From SIG673 sp045658525 (lineage in GTDB: Bacteria; Bacillota; Clostridia; Oscillospirales; CAG-272), in NCBI GenBank assembly GCA_045658525.1, contig JAZOVD010000016.1:1-45180 (forward strand): a stretch of 45,180 nucleotides of DNA, in the 5' to 3' direction. The notes below the pieces were generated by a model. The model had not been told where the DNA came from. It made no database searches and saw only the letters and a list, made by a program, of their open reading frames with translations. Shown here piece by piece: positions 9,063 to 16,264 of the stretch; position 1 is the first letter of the stretch; each line of letters opens with the position of its first letter. The position numbers and the translations under genes were made by a program.

Positions 9063-9275
9063 TTAACGCCTTGATTTAAAATTTTTACCTTCGTATTCCT
9101 CACGATATTCCGGAACGAATGCGACATGTAAAGTAGCCCGATACTCGGGAACAATAGTAACAAGCTTCTCTGCTCGGTATTCATCGACCAATGTTGCTAA
9201 TGCATCTGCTCGATATTCGGGAACTTGTGCCACCAAAAGATCGGCACGATATTCTTCTACCAATGCTACTTTCAT
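9063..9275 (-). CDS. 70-aa protein of five 12-residue VxEYRA repeats
   Basis: Almost the whole protein is five tandem 12-residue units with consensus V-x-E-Y-R-A-x-x-L-V-x-x: VEEYRADLLVAQ, VPEYRADALATL, VDEYRAEKLVTI, VPEYRATLHVAF and a final VPEYREEYEG, then a basic tail (KNFKSRR). The alternation of hydrophobic and charged positions suggests short beta strands stacking, somewhat like the repeat style of DUF6150 proteins, but I cannot assign a family. AAAGGAGG (9284-9291) lies 8 bases from the ATG at 9275 and a consensus sigma-A promoter with an operator in its spacer lies upstream, so strong but controlled expression is expected. No signal peptide is visible. Confidence 0.8.
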   Translation of the reverse strand: MKVALVEEYRADLLVAQVPEYRADALATLVDEYRAEKLVTIVPEYRATLHVAFVPEYREEYEGKNFKSRR

Positions 9276-9313
9276 AATTACAACCTCCTTTCAAGACAAT
9301 TTCTAAAAGTCTT

Positions 9314-9332
9314 AAATTCCGATTTGGAATTT
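9314..9332. promoter_or_regulatory. Operator dyad O1 in the leader of the repeat-protein gene
   Basis: AAATTCC-gattt-GGAATTT is a perfect dyad with 7-base arms, lying between the predicted transcription start (about 9341, reverse strand) and the ATG at 9275. It shares its AATTC/GAATT half-sites with the two dyads nearer the XRE gene. Confidence 0.6.
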
Positions 9333-9347
9333 TAATTGACTAATTAT

Positions 9348-9376
9348 ATTATAATTCCGTTACGGAATTTTGTCAA
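9348..9376 (-). promoter_or_regulatory. Consensus sigma-A promoter with embedded operator O2
   Basis: On the reverse strand TTGACA (9371-9376) and TATAAT (9348-9353) are separated by exactly 17 bases, a full match to the sigma-A consensus. The spacer contains the dyad AATTCCG-tta-CGGAATT, so a bound repressor would block RNA polymerase. It drives the 70-aa and 132-aa genes. Confidence 0.85.
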
Positions 9377-9386
9377 GAGGTTTTTG

Positions 9387-9411
9387 TGATATAATTCTAA
9401 AAAAGAATTAT
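9387..9411 (+). promoter_or_regulatory. Extended -10 promoter and operator O3 of the XRE gene
   Basis: TGATATAAT (9387-9395) is an extended -10 element facing the XRE gene. The dyad ATAATTCT-aaaaa-AGAATTAT (9391-9411) overlaps it and the expected start point, fitting autorepression. Its half-sites match those of O1 and O2 except at the innermost base. Confidence 0.65.
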
Positions 9412-9424
9412 TGTGTGGTAAAAA

Positions 9425-9664
9425 ATGAAAATACGTAAAAAACAGTATGGTAACATCAACATTGTTGGCAAAAAAATCGAAGAAATTAGAAAAGCTAACG
9501 GTATAAAACAAAAGGATTTTATTGCACGCCTTCAAACGGAAGGTCTTGATATAAATCCCACGAGCTATTCAAAACTCGAGGGACAAATCCGCATAGCATC
9601 CGATAAAGAAATTTATATAATCGCCAAAGTTCTAAAAATAGATATCGGCAAACTTTTTGAATAA
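9425..9664 (+). CDS. XRE-family helix-turn-helix repressor, 79 aa
   Basis: A compact HTH_3/Cro-C1 type protein: after a short basic N-terminus, VGKKIEEIRKANGIKQKDFIARLQTEGLDINPTSYSKLEGQIRIASDKEIYIIAKVLKI gives the usual five helices, with the recognition region around PTSYSKLEG (residues 43-51). There is no sensor or oligomerisation domain beyond it. The ribosome site is weak (GTGGT). It diverges from the repeat-protein gene, and three matching dyads lie in the shared 149-base region, one over its own -10, so it is probably an autoregulated switch for the module. The terminator repeat at 9674-9713 follows 9 bases after its stop. Confidence 0.88.
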   Translation: MKIRKKQYGNINIVGKKIEEIRKANGIKQKDFIARLQTEGLDINPTSYSKLEGQIRIASDKEIYIIAKVLKIDIGKLFE

Positions 9665-9673
9665 CTATAACAC

Positions 9674-9713
9674 AAACCAGCCGATATGGAAATTCCATAT
9701 CGGCTGGTTTTAT
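9674..9713. terminator. Bidirectional terminator hairpin, copy 2 (identical to 8585-8624)
   Basis: This is an exact 40-base direct copy of the hairpin at 8585-8624. It ends the XRE gene on the forward strand and the DUF4097 lipoprotein gene on the reverse strand, whose stop is at 9721. Without the module, one copy would serve the methyltransferase and lipoprotein genes, which converge here. Confidence 0.9.
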
Positions 9714-9720
9714 TGTAAAG

Positions 9721-10593
9721 TTATTTTTTCTTTATCGCTATATTACCCGAAACGCTTTCAACTGAATATTCTCTGCTGCCGTCTCCGTAAACATATTTGC
9801 CACCTTTATACTCTGTCGGAAAATCACAACTGAAATTACCGCTCACCTTATCAATATCTACCGAAAATCCCGAATTTTCCGGAATATTCAGTTTAACAGA
9901 GCCCGAAACGGTCTCTACACTGATCTCTCGCGGCGCGCTCTCAACGTCAAGCTCAACGCTTCCGCTCGTCGTATCAACATCAAGATCGTTTATCTCCTCG
10001 GAGCTTATTTTTACGCTTCCCGAAGTAGTTTCTATATCAAGCTTCGAGGTAGCGGCGGCTATTGACGCGTTGATGTTGCCTGATACGGTGCTTATCTCCG
10101 CCTTTGAACTAAACGAAGCCTTGCTCACGGTAACGGCACCCGAGACCGTCTCTATATCGGTATTATTGAACGCTACCGCGCCTATCTCAACGTCAGCTGA
10201 GACCGTCTCTATATCCGCGTATCTTATCATAACTCCCGCGGGAAGATAGAGCGTAAGCGTCTTACCAACGTTAAGATAATTTCCTCTGCCAGATTTGGCG
10301 AACTTTATGTGCAGAGTTTTTCCGTCAAGCCAATAATAAAGCGAATTATTGTCGTTGAGTGCCTTATCCGAGGTCTCTGAAAACTTAACTGTATTTTCCG
10401 TGTGATACGCTATCTTGACCTTACCCGCTATCCACTCGATTTCCAGCTCGTCTATCTGATCGTTTAACGTAGCTCCGCCTTTGGTATATTGTTTAGAATT
10501 TGCATAACGAAACGCGCTTCCGCAAGAAACGAGTGACGTAACGCATAACGCTAACATAATTATTACAGCGAATATAGCTTTTTTAATTCTCAT
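9721..10593 (-). CDS. DUF4097 beta-helix lipoprotein
   Basis: A 290-aa exported lipoprotein. Residues 1-24 form a signal peptide with lipobox LVSC, so Cys24 should be acylated by Lgt and the protein tethered outside the membrane. The rest is the DUF4097 adhesin-like repeat domain: short units with IETVSG, ISTVSG, IETTSG, VDTTSG and VETVSG recurring about every 19-20 residues, predicted to stack as a right-handed beta-helix. At DNA level two copies of GAGACCGTCTCTATATC lie 57 bases apart, a trace of repeat duplication. GGAGG at 10600-10604 precedes ATG 10593. Family function is unknown; it may act as an envelope surface or scaffold protein. Confidence 0.9.
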   Translation of the reverse strand: MRIKKAIFAVIIMLALCVTSLVSCGSAFRYANSKQYTKGGATLNDQIDELEIEWIAGKVKIAYHTENTVKFSETSDKALNDNNSLYYWLDGKTLHIKFAKSGRGNYLNVGKTLTLYLPAGVMIRYADIETVSADVEIGAVAFNNTDIETVSGAVTVSKASFSSKAEISTVSGNINASIAAATSKLDIETTSGSVKISSEEINDLDVDTTSGSVELDVESAPREISVETVSGSVKLNIPENSGFSVDIDKVSGNFSCDFPTEYKGGKYVYGDGSREYSVESVSGNIAIKKK

Positions 10594-10663
10594 ACGCTAC
10601 CTCCATATTTATTAGTTTTTGTAATAACTCATTTCAATATTCTCTTTTTACGTTCATTTCTTT

Positions 10664-10875
10664 TTCCTTCTTTATAAAGAAAGAAACTTACAGTCGAACT
10701 CTTGTTGCCACCTTGGACAATTTTACACTTCGGAGGGGTTCACATAGAGAGATGGTTTTTCTGTTGTTTCTCCCTCTTTTTGCGAAGCAAAATAACAAAC
10801 TTTTCTTTCACACGCTATCGTATCACGGTGGCGTGTGAAAGAAGTTTTTTGCCTACTTTTTTTCAAAAAAGTAGG
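10664..10875. repeat. Hairpin-rich intergenic stretch, possible dispersed repeat
   Basis: The 330-base gap 10594-10923 holds no convincing gene. It contains several dyads: TTCTTTATAAAGAA near 10667; CTTTCACACGC at 10805-10815 mirrored by GCGTGTGAAAG at 10831-10841; and CCTACTTTTTT paired with AAAAAAGTAGG at about 10852-10875. Two short opposed frames cover the same bases with no ribosome site or family resemblance. It looks like a composite dispersed repeat or a remnant of one, but only a genome-wide search could show copies. Confidence 0.4.
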
Positions 10876-10883
10876 AGAAAATA

Positions 10884-10912
10884 AACAGAGGTGCGAAAGA
10901 TGCACCCCTGTT
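10884..10912 (-). terminator. Terminator of pckG
   Basis: On the reverse strand AACAGGGGTGC and GCACCTCTGTT form an 11-bp stem with one mismatch and a 7-base loop, followed by TATTTT. It starts 12 bases after the pckG stop. Confidence 0.8.
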
Positions 10913-10923
10913 TTGTTGTTAAG

Positions 10924-12705
10924 TTAAGCTTTGAGACGCGCTTCGAGAGCCGCAAGCTCGTCGTACATAGCCTGAGGAACTCTGTCGCCGATCTGCTTGT
11001 AGAACGCCTTGATGTTCTCAATATCTTCAAGCCAAGAAGCCTTATCAACCGTAAGAAGCTCCTTAATGGTATCAAGAGTTATGTCGAGACCGTCGATGTT
11101 GATGTCCTCTGCCTTCGGAACATATCCGATAGGAGTGATGTCAGCATCTACCTTGCCCGCACAACGGTCAAGTATCCAAAGAAGAACACGCATATTGTCG
11201 CCAAATCCGGGCCATATGAAGTTACCCTCGGCGTCGGTACGGAACCAGTTGACGTGGAATATCTTGGGAGGATTGGGTATCTTAGTACCCATAGCAAGCC
11301 AGTGTGCGAAGTAGTCGCCCATATCGTAGCCTACGAAAGGACGCATCGCCATAGGATCACGGCGAACTACTCCAACTGCTCCCGCCGCAGCAGCGGTGGT
11401 CTCGGAAGCCATTATAGAACCACCGAACGAACCGTTCTGCCAGCTGGTGGACTGATATACCAGAGGAGCGGTCTTTGCGCGGCGTCCGCCGAATACGATG
11501 GCGGATACCGGTACTCCTGTCGTTCCGTTGAACTCAGGCGAAATGCAGGGGCAGTTCTTTGCGAGAGCGGTGAAACGGGAGTTAGGATGCGCGGCAGAGG
11601 TGTTGACCTTGTCAGCCTTGTCGTACTTGGTGTAGTCCCAGACCTCACCCTTCCAGTTGATGCAGTTCTTGGGAGGATTCTTGTCGAGACCTTCCCACCA
11701 TACGGTGTTATTGTCGAGGTTATGACCTACGTTGGTGAATATGGTGTCTCTCATTGTGGTGTGGAGAGCGTTGGGGTTAGAATGCTCGTTAGTACCGGGA
11801 GCAACACCGAAGAAGCCGTTCTCGGGGTTTACCGCCCAGAGACGTCCGTCCTCACCGACGCGGAGCCAAGCTATATCGTCACCTACGCACCATACCTTGT
11901 AGCCCTGCTTTGCAAAGGTCTCCGGAGGAATGAGCATAGCGAGGTTGGTCTTTCCGCAAGCAGAGGGGAAAGCGGCGCAAATGTAGTTGATCTCGCCGTC
12001 GGGCTTTTCAAGTCCGAGTATGAGCATATGCTCAGCCATCCAGCCCTCTTTTCTTCCGAGGTAGGAGGCTATACGAAGCGCAAAGCACTTCTTTCCGAGA
12101 AGAACGTTTCCGCCGTAACCGGAGTTAACGGACCAGATGGTGTTATCCTCGGGGAAATGAACGATGTAACGGTTCTCCTCATCGATCTGAGCGCGAGCGT
12201 GGAGTCCCTTAACGAAGTCTCCGTCCTCGCCGAGAGCCTCGATAACGTTCTTACCTACTCTGGTCATTATGAGCATGTTGAGAACAACGTATATAGAATC
12301 GGTAAGCTCGATACCTATCTTTGCGAAATCAGAGCCTACGACACCCATGGAATAGGGAATAACGTACATAGTCTTTCCCTCCATAGAGCCGTCGTAAAGC
12401 TTGGAAAGCTTAGCATAGCACTCCTTGGGATCCATCCAGTTGTTGATGTTACCGGCATCCTCTTTCTTACTTGTACAGATGAACGTTCTGCCCTCAACTC
12501 TCGCAACGTCGTTTATAGCGGTACGGTGGAGATAGCAGTTGGGAAGAAGCTCCTGATTGAGCTTTATAAGCTCTCCTGTCGAGCAAGCCTCGGCGCGAAG
12601 TGCCTCCGCCTGTTCGTCGCTTCCGTCTATCCAGACTATCTTGGACGGCTTGGTCATCTTAGCCATCTCGTCTATCCAGGCAAGAACTTTTTTGTTGTTT
12701 GTCAT
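10924..12705 (-). CDS. pckG: Phosphoenolpyruvate carboxykinase (GTP)
   Basis: This enzyme interconverts oxaloacetate and phosphoenolpyruvate with GTP/GDP, for gluconeogenesis or, in anaerobic fermenters, for CO2 fixation toward succinate or propionate. The 593-aa length fits the GTP class rather than the roughly 530-aa ATP class. Visible motifs are the PEPCK-specific P-loop FPSACGKTN (residues 246-254), the metal-binding VGDDIAW (274-280), the early substrate segment RTAINDVARVEGRTFI, and the later NPPKNCINWKGEVWD and FGGRR loops. AAAGGAG lies about 9 bases before ATG 12705. It is monocistronic: a promoter at 12779-12807 and a hairpin after the stop. Identification is secure. Confidence 0.97.
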   Translation of the reverse strand: MTNNKKVLAWIDEMAKMTKPSKIVWIDGSDEQAEALRAEACSTGELIKLNQELLPNCYLHRTAINDVARVEGRTFICTSKKEDAGNINNWMDPKECYAKLSKLYDGSMEGKTMYVIPYSMGVVGSDFAKIGIELTDSIYVVLNMLIMTRVGKNVIEALGEDGDFVKGLHARAQIDEENRYIVHFPEDNTIWSVNSGYGGNVLLGKKCFALRIASYLGRKEGWMAEHMLILGLEKPDGEINYICAAFPSACGKTNLAMLIPPETFAKQGYKVWCVGDDIAWLRVGEDGRLWAVNPENGFFGVAPGTNEHSNPNALHTTMRDTIFTNVGHNLDNNTVWWEGLDKNPPKNCINWKGEVWDYTKYDKADKVNTSAAHPNSRFTALAKNCPCISPEFNGTTGVPVSAIVFGGRRAKTAPLVYQSTSWQNGSFGGSIMASETTAAAAGAVGVVRRDPMAMRPFVGYDMGDYFAHWLAMGTKIPNPPKIFHVNWFRTDAEGNFIWPGFGDNMRVLLWILDRCAGKVDADITPIGYVPKAEDINIDGLDITLDTIKELLTVDKASWLEDIENIKAFYKQIGDRVPQAMYDELAALEARLKA

Positions 12706-12778
12706 GGTATTCCCTCTCCTTTATATGGTTGTTTTTTAAACTATTCAATTCAGGTAGTCCAATCCCTACCCATTTTAC

Positions 12779-12807
12779 ATTATACTACAAAAACAAGCGT
12801 TTTGCAA
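12779..12807 (-). promoter_or_regulatory. Promoter of pckG
   Basis: On the reverse strand TTGCAA (12802-12807) and TATAAT (12779-12784) are spaced by 17 bases, giving a leader of about 66 nt before ATG 12705. No clear catabolite-response site was recognised in the leader. Confidence 0.7.
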
Positions 12808-12833
12808 GAGTTTTTTTGCGCTTTGGTCGTTTT

Positions 12834-13673
12834 TTACATATTATTCACTATTTTAGCAAAATCCGCAAGCGTAAGACGTTCGCCCCTTATATCCTCACGG
12901 AAGCCACAGGCTGTTATAACCTCGGCTATCTCCGATTTACTCATATCCGAAAGCTCGGAAGAAAGCGCGTTTACAAGAGTTTTTCTGCGCTGATTGAATG
13001 CCGCTCTGATAACACGGGTAAGCTTTTTCTCGTCCTTTACGTAAATATCTTCCTTTTCCGACGGAACTATCGTTATAACGGCGGAATCCACCCCCGGAAC
13101 GGGATAAAAACGCGATTTCGGAACGTCAAAAAGCTTTTTCACCTTTCCGTATCTTGCGCAGAAAAGAGTTATCGCGCCATATTCCGGCGTACCCGCGTCC
13201 GCACAGAGCCTGTCCGCGACCTCTTTTTGTACCATAACGGTTATACTTTCAAACTGAACTCCCGATTCAAGCAGATACATAATAACGGGCGTGGTGATGT
13301 AGTACGGAAGATTGGCGCAGACCGCTATCTTCTTATCCCCAAACTCCTCTTTACATATCCTTGCTATATCTTCCTTCATCACATCCCCGAATATCACCTT
13401 CAAATTATCGTATTCTCCGACAGTTACTTCGAGGAGCGGTTCAAGACTGGTATCTATTTCGATAGCGACGACCTTTTCGCAGACCTCGCAAAGCTCGCGC
13501 GTAAGCGTTCCCATACCCGGACCTATTTCAAGCACGCACTGTCCCTCGGCGTTTTCCGCTATCATCTGCGGGACCTCCGCCGAGATGATAAAATTCTGTC
13601 CGAACTTCTTCTTGAACGAAAAACCGAACTCCGCGCAAAGCGCTTTTACTGTTGATATTTCGGTAAGCTTCAT
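12834..13673 (-). CDS. rsmA: 16S rRNA (adenine1518/1519-N6)-dimethyltransferase RsmA (KsgA)
   Basis: RsmA dimethylates two adjacent adenines in the 3' terminal hairpin of 16S rRNA during 30S maturation. The 279-aa product shows the family order: FGQNF (24-28), SAM-binding EIGPGMG (49-55), acidic VAIEID (69-74), GDVMKED and the catalytic NLPYY (121-125), then the helical C-terminal domain with FNQRRKTLVNAL. The ATG at 13673 has only AAGGG close by, with a GGAG further up, so initiation may be modest. It diverges from the tRNA-Thr gene; a likely promoter (TTGTCA, 18 bases, TATCAT at 13703-13732) overlaps the tRNA promoter. No terminator was seen after it. Confidence 0.97.
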   Translation of the reverse strand: MKLTEISTVKALCAEFGFSFKKKFGQNFIISAEVPQMIAENAEGQCVLEIGPGMGTLTRELCEVCEKVVAIEIDTSLEPLLEVTVGEYDNLKVIFGDVMKEDIARICKEEFGDKKIAVCANLPYYITTPVIMYLLESGVQFESITVMVQKEVADRLCADAGTPEYGAITLFCARYGKVKKLFDVPKSRFYPVPGVDSAVITIVPSEKEDIYVKDEKKLTRVIRAAFNQRRKTLVNALSSELSDMSKSEIAEVITACGFREDIRGERLTLADFAKIVNNM

Positions 13674-13702
13674 AACCCTTATGTTTCTCCTGACGATTTA
13701 TG

Positions 13703-13732
13703 ATGATATTTTTTCAAAAATGCTATTGACAA
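13703..13732 (-). promoter_or_regulatory. Probable promoter of rsmA
   Basis: On the reverse strand TTGTCA (13727-13732) and TATCAT (13703-13708) are 18 bases apart. Its -35 shares bases with the -35 of the divergent tRNA promoter, so the two may compete. Confidence 0.5.
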
Positions 13733-13754
13733 AACCCACAAAATGTGCTATAAT
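13726..13754 (+). promoter_or_regulatory. Promoter of tRNA-Thr
   Basis: TTGACA (13726-13731) and TATAAT (13749-13754) with a 17-base spacer match the sigma-A consensus exactly. The tRNA begins 20 bases after the -10. Confidence 0.88.
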
Positions 13755-13774
13755 CATCGAGTAATGATTTTCTC

Positions 13775-13850
13775 GCTGGTGTAGCACAGTTGGCAGTGCA
13801 GCTGATTCGTAATCAGCAGGTCGTGTGTTCAAGTCACATCACCAGCTCCA
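13775..13850 (+). tRNA. tRNA-Thr(CGT)
   Basis: The 76-nt sequence folds as a cloverleaf: acceptor GCTGGTG with CACCAGC, D-stem GCAC/GTGC, anticodon stem GCTGA/TCAGC around loop TTCGTAA (anticodon CGT at 13808-13810, reading ACG), and T-stem GTGTG/CACAT with loop TTCAAGT. The T discriminator base is followed by an encoded CCA. A consensus promoter and a terminator make it a single-gene unit. Confidence 0.95.
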
Positions 13851-13853
13851 AAG

Positions 13854-13880
13854 CCTCATTCTTAGGAATGAGGTTTTTTT
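13854..13880 (+). terminator. Terminator of tRNA-Thr
   Basis: CCTCATTC-ttag-GAATGAGG forms a perfect 8-bp stem followed by seven T, starting 4 bases after the tRNA CCA end. Confidence 0.92.
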
Positions 13881-13969
13881 GTTTTGTATCTTTATTATAA
13901 CTCAAAAGCGTGAACATTTCAATCTTTAATCCGATTTTTATAAAAATTTTTATGTAAATAAAAATTGGC

Positions 13970-13998
13970 TTGACTTTTTCAAAAAAGTGTTGTAATCT
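13970..13998 (+). promoter_or_regulatory. Probable promoter of the GH36-like gene
   Basis: TTGACT (13970-13975) and TAATCT (13993-13998) are 17 bases apart with TG just before the -10. An in-frame TTG codon at 13970 lies in this -35, which argues for the downstream GTG at 14051 as the true start. Confidence 0.55.
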
Positions 13999-14050
13999 TA
14001 TAGCAAGAAGGTATCGGGCAGACCATTTCAGAAAGGAAGGTACAAAAACA

Positions 14051-16153
14051 GTGTACAGATTTTCTTATAACGACGATTTAGAAATACTGAAAGACGAAAG
14101 ACCGATATTTTCGGGAATAACGGTAAGCGCAAGACCCAATGCACAGGATATTACTTACACGGCCAAGCTCGCAAAGAGCGATGAGTCCTCCGCTTTCTTT
14201 GAGGACGCAGAGCACGGGCTTAGTATCGTCCTGACGATAGCAAACGTAAGCGATACTTTCACGCTTAAAGTCAAAGCCGACTACAAAGCAAAGAACCTCG
14301 GCGAGAACCGTTTCGGAGTTCATTTCGATCCCGAAAACGCGATAAAAATAAACATAGCCTCGGTATCGGAGGCAGAATGCTTTACCGCTAACTTCCTTAA
14401 ATGCGAATTCTGGTGTCACACCGTATTCGCCAAAACGCCCGCGGAGCTTCCGAGAGAAAAGATACAGGGTCTCCTCTATTCCCGAAACGACGGAGAATTT
14501 TTCTACGTAGCACCGGTATGCGACAAGGTGTTCAAAAGCAATATGAAAGGCGAAAACGACGGTTCGCTTTCGCTCTACCTCTGGTCAAACGATCTTCGCG
14601 ACACCTGTGATTCCGTTGCTCTGGTTATGGGAAGCGGTAAAAACGCCTACGAGTTAGTCCCCCACGTCACGGAGGCGGCTCTTAACGCCATAGGAAACAA
14701 GGGTGGACTTCGTAACAAAAGACGTTATCCCGAAATTTTTGAATATCTCGGTTGGTGCAGCTGGGACGCGTTCCATATGGACGTTACCCACGACGATCTG
14801 CTCAAAAAGGCAAAGGAATTCAGAGACAAGGATATTCCCGTAAACTGGTTCATAATCGACGATATGTGGGGACACGTTCCCGCTATAACGAGAAAAACTA
14901 TGCACTCGCGCGAGCTTTACAGCTTTGAAGCCGATCCCGAGCGTTTCCCGAACGGACTCAAAGCGGTCATAACCGATTTAAAAGATCAGTACGGAATAAC
15001 GACCGGTATGTGGCATCCGACAACGGGCTACTGGAACGGCATCGACCCCGCGGGTGACATCGCGCGCGATCACAGAGAGCTGCTGGTACACACACCGAAC
15101 AACAAGCTCGTTCACAGCCCCGAGCTTGTTCCCGCATTTGAATATTACAACACCGTTCATTCCTTCTACCGCGATTGCGGCGCGGAATTTGTAAAGGTAG
15201 ATAATCAGGGCTTTATAAGAGCGCATTATAAGTATCTCAAATCAATAGGCGAGGCGGCGAAAAATCTCCACACCGCGATAGAAGCCTCCGTCGGAGCAAA
15301 CTTCGACGGCGCGCTTATAAACTGCATGTCTATGCCGAGCGAAAACTTCTGGAACAGACCCGTCTCCTCGATCTGTCGTTTCAGCGGAGACTTTCAGCCT
15401 GAGAACAGAAAATGGTTCATACAGCATCTGCTCCAATGCAGCTTCAACTCACTGTTCCAAGGCTGCGTTTACTACGGCGACTGGGATATGTGGTGGTCTG
15501 ACGACGAGCAGGCTAAAAAGAACGCAGTCCTCCGCGCTATGAGCGGCGGTCCGGTTTATATGTCAGACGAGCTTGACCGTTCTATAAAAGAGACCATAAT
15601 GCCGATAGTTTATTCCGACGGACGTATAGTACGTCTTGAAAATCCGCCTATGCCCTCCCCCGACTGTCTTATGACAGACCCCGAAACGAACGGAAGGATA
15701 TTCAAGGTAGTCAACCGCGTGGGCGATTACGGAATAATGGCGGCATTCAACCTCGACAAAAACGAAAAAACGGTAAAAGGAACGGTTTCAGCAAAGGATG
15801 TCGGACTTGACGGCAGCTACGTTTGCTACGACTGGTTCGCAAGAAAGATAATCAAGCCCGAAAGCACATTGAAGCTTAAAAACTACGATGATTTCCGCCT
15901 TTATATCTTCCTGCCCGTCAAGAACGGAAAGGCGTTCATAGGACTTACCGAGAAATATATGTCACCAAGGACCATTGACTACATCGGAAACGGAATGTAC
16001 CGTTTACACGAGGGCGGAAAGCTCGGTATTTACAGCAAGACAAAGCTTAACTCAATAGTAGTTGACGGAGAAAAGGTCGCCGTTACCAACACGGGCGAAT
16101 GTCTGTACGAAGCTATGATCAAAACTAACGGCGCGGTCATATCATTCAAATAA
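14051..16153 (+). CDS. GH36 alpha-galactosidase / raffinose-synthase-like glycosidase
   Basis: This 700-aa protein belongs to the raffinose synthase/seed imbibition (Sip1) branch of glycoside hydrolase family 36. An N-terminal beta domain (about 1-220) precedes a TIM barrel with the hallmark WCSWDAF (235-241), WFIIDDMWG, the nucleophile in KVDNQ (D384) and a likely acid/base in CRFSGDF (D447), then YGDWDMWW and a C-terminal beta domain. Expected substrates are alpha-galactosides; bacterial members act as alpha-galactosidases. There is no signal peptide, so it is cytosolic. AAGGAAGG at 14033-14040 supports a GTG start at 14051. It stands alone, and any link to the ABC sugar operon 7 kb away is only a guess. 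Confidence 0.88.
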   Translation: MYRFSYNDDLEILKDERPIFSGITVSARPNAQDITYTAKLAKSDESSAFFEDAEHGLSIVLTIANVSDTFTLKVKADYKAKNLGENRFGVHFDPENAIKINIASVSEAECFTANFLKCEFWCHTVFAKTPAELPREKIQGLLYSRNDGEFFYVAPVCDKVFKSNMKGENDGSLSLYLWSNDLRDTCDSVALVMGSGKNAYELVPHVTEAALNAIGNKGGLRNKRRYPEIFEYLGWCSWDAFHMDVTHDDLLKKAKEFRDKDIPVNWFIIDDMWGHVPAITRKTMHSRELYSFEADPERFPNGLKAVITDLKDQYGITTGMWHPTTGYWNGIDPAGDIARDHRELLVHTPNNKLVHSPELVPAFEYYNTVHSFYRDCGAEFVKVDNQGFIRAHYKYLKSIGEAAKNLHTAIEASVGANFDGALINCMSMPSENFWNRPVSSICRFSGDFQPENRKWFIQHLLQCSFNSLFQGCVYYGDWDMWWSDDEQAKKNAVLRAMSGGPVYMSDELDRSIKETIMPIVYSDGRIVRLENPPMPSPDCLMTDPETNGRIFKVVNRVGDYGIMAAFNLDKNEKTVKGTVSAKDVGLDGSYVCYDWFARKIIKPESTLKLKNYDDFRLYIFLPVKNGKAFIGLTEKYMSPRTIDYIGNGMYRLHEGGKLGIYSKTKLNSIVVDGEKVAVTNTGECLYEAMIKTNGAVISFK

Positions 16154-16218
16154 TATGCTAAAAAGTGTAAATATTTTTATAAATATACAATTGGATTAAC
16201 ATACTGTTCACAATAAAA

Positions 16219-16227
16219 TGGTATAAT
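16219..16227 (+). promoter_or_regulatory. Extended -10 promoter of the HEAT-repeat gene
   Basis: TGGTATAAT is an extended -10 element about 38 bases before the ATG at 16265; no good -35 is visible at standard spacing. Confidence 0.5.
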
Positions 16228-16264
16228 CAATAGTAACATATAATTTTTAAGGAGATTTTTGAAA

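Noticed and set aside
10605..10640. TTGAAA-17-TAATAA as the promoter of the DUF4097 lipoprotein gene
   Set aside because: Its start point would fall inside the ribosome-binding site, leaving no usable leader.
10702..10905. Two overlapping 60-codon frames on opposite strands in the 10.7-10.9 kb gap
   Set aside because: They cover the same hairpin sequence in both directions, lack ribosome sites and show no protein-like composition.
10891..12993. A 700-codon open frame on the forward strand opposite pckG
   Set aside because: It is the antisense shadow of a clearly identified pckG; the translation has no family features, runs through the pckG promoter, and arises from codon bias.
13970..14050. 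N-terminal extension of the GH36-like protein to TTG 13970
   Set aside because: The extension overlaps the likely promoter and has no ribosome site, whereas GTG 14051 follows AAGGAAGG.
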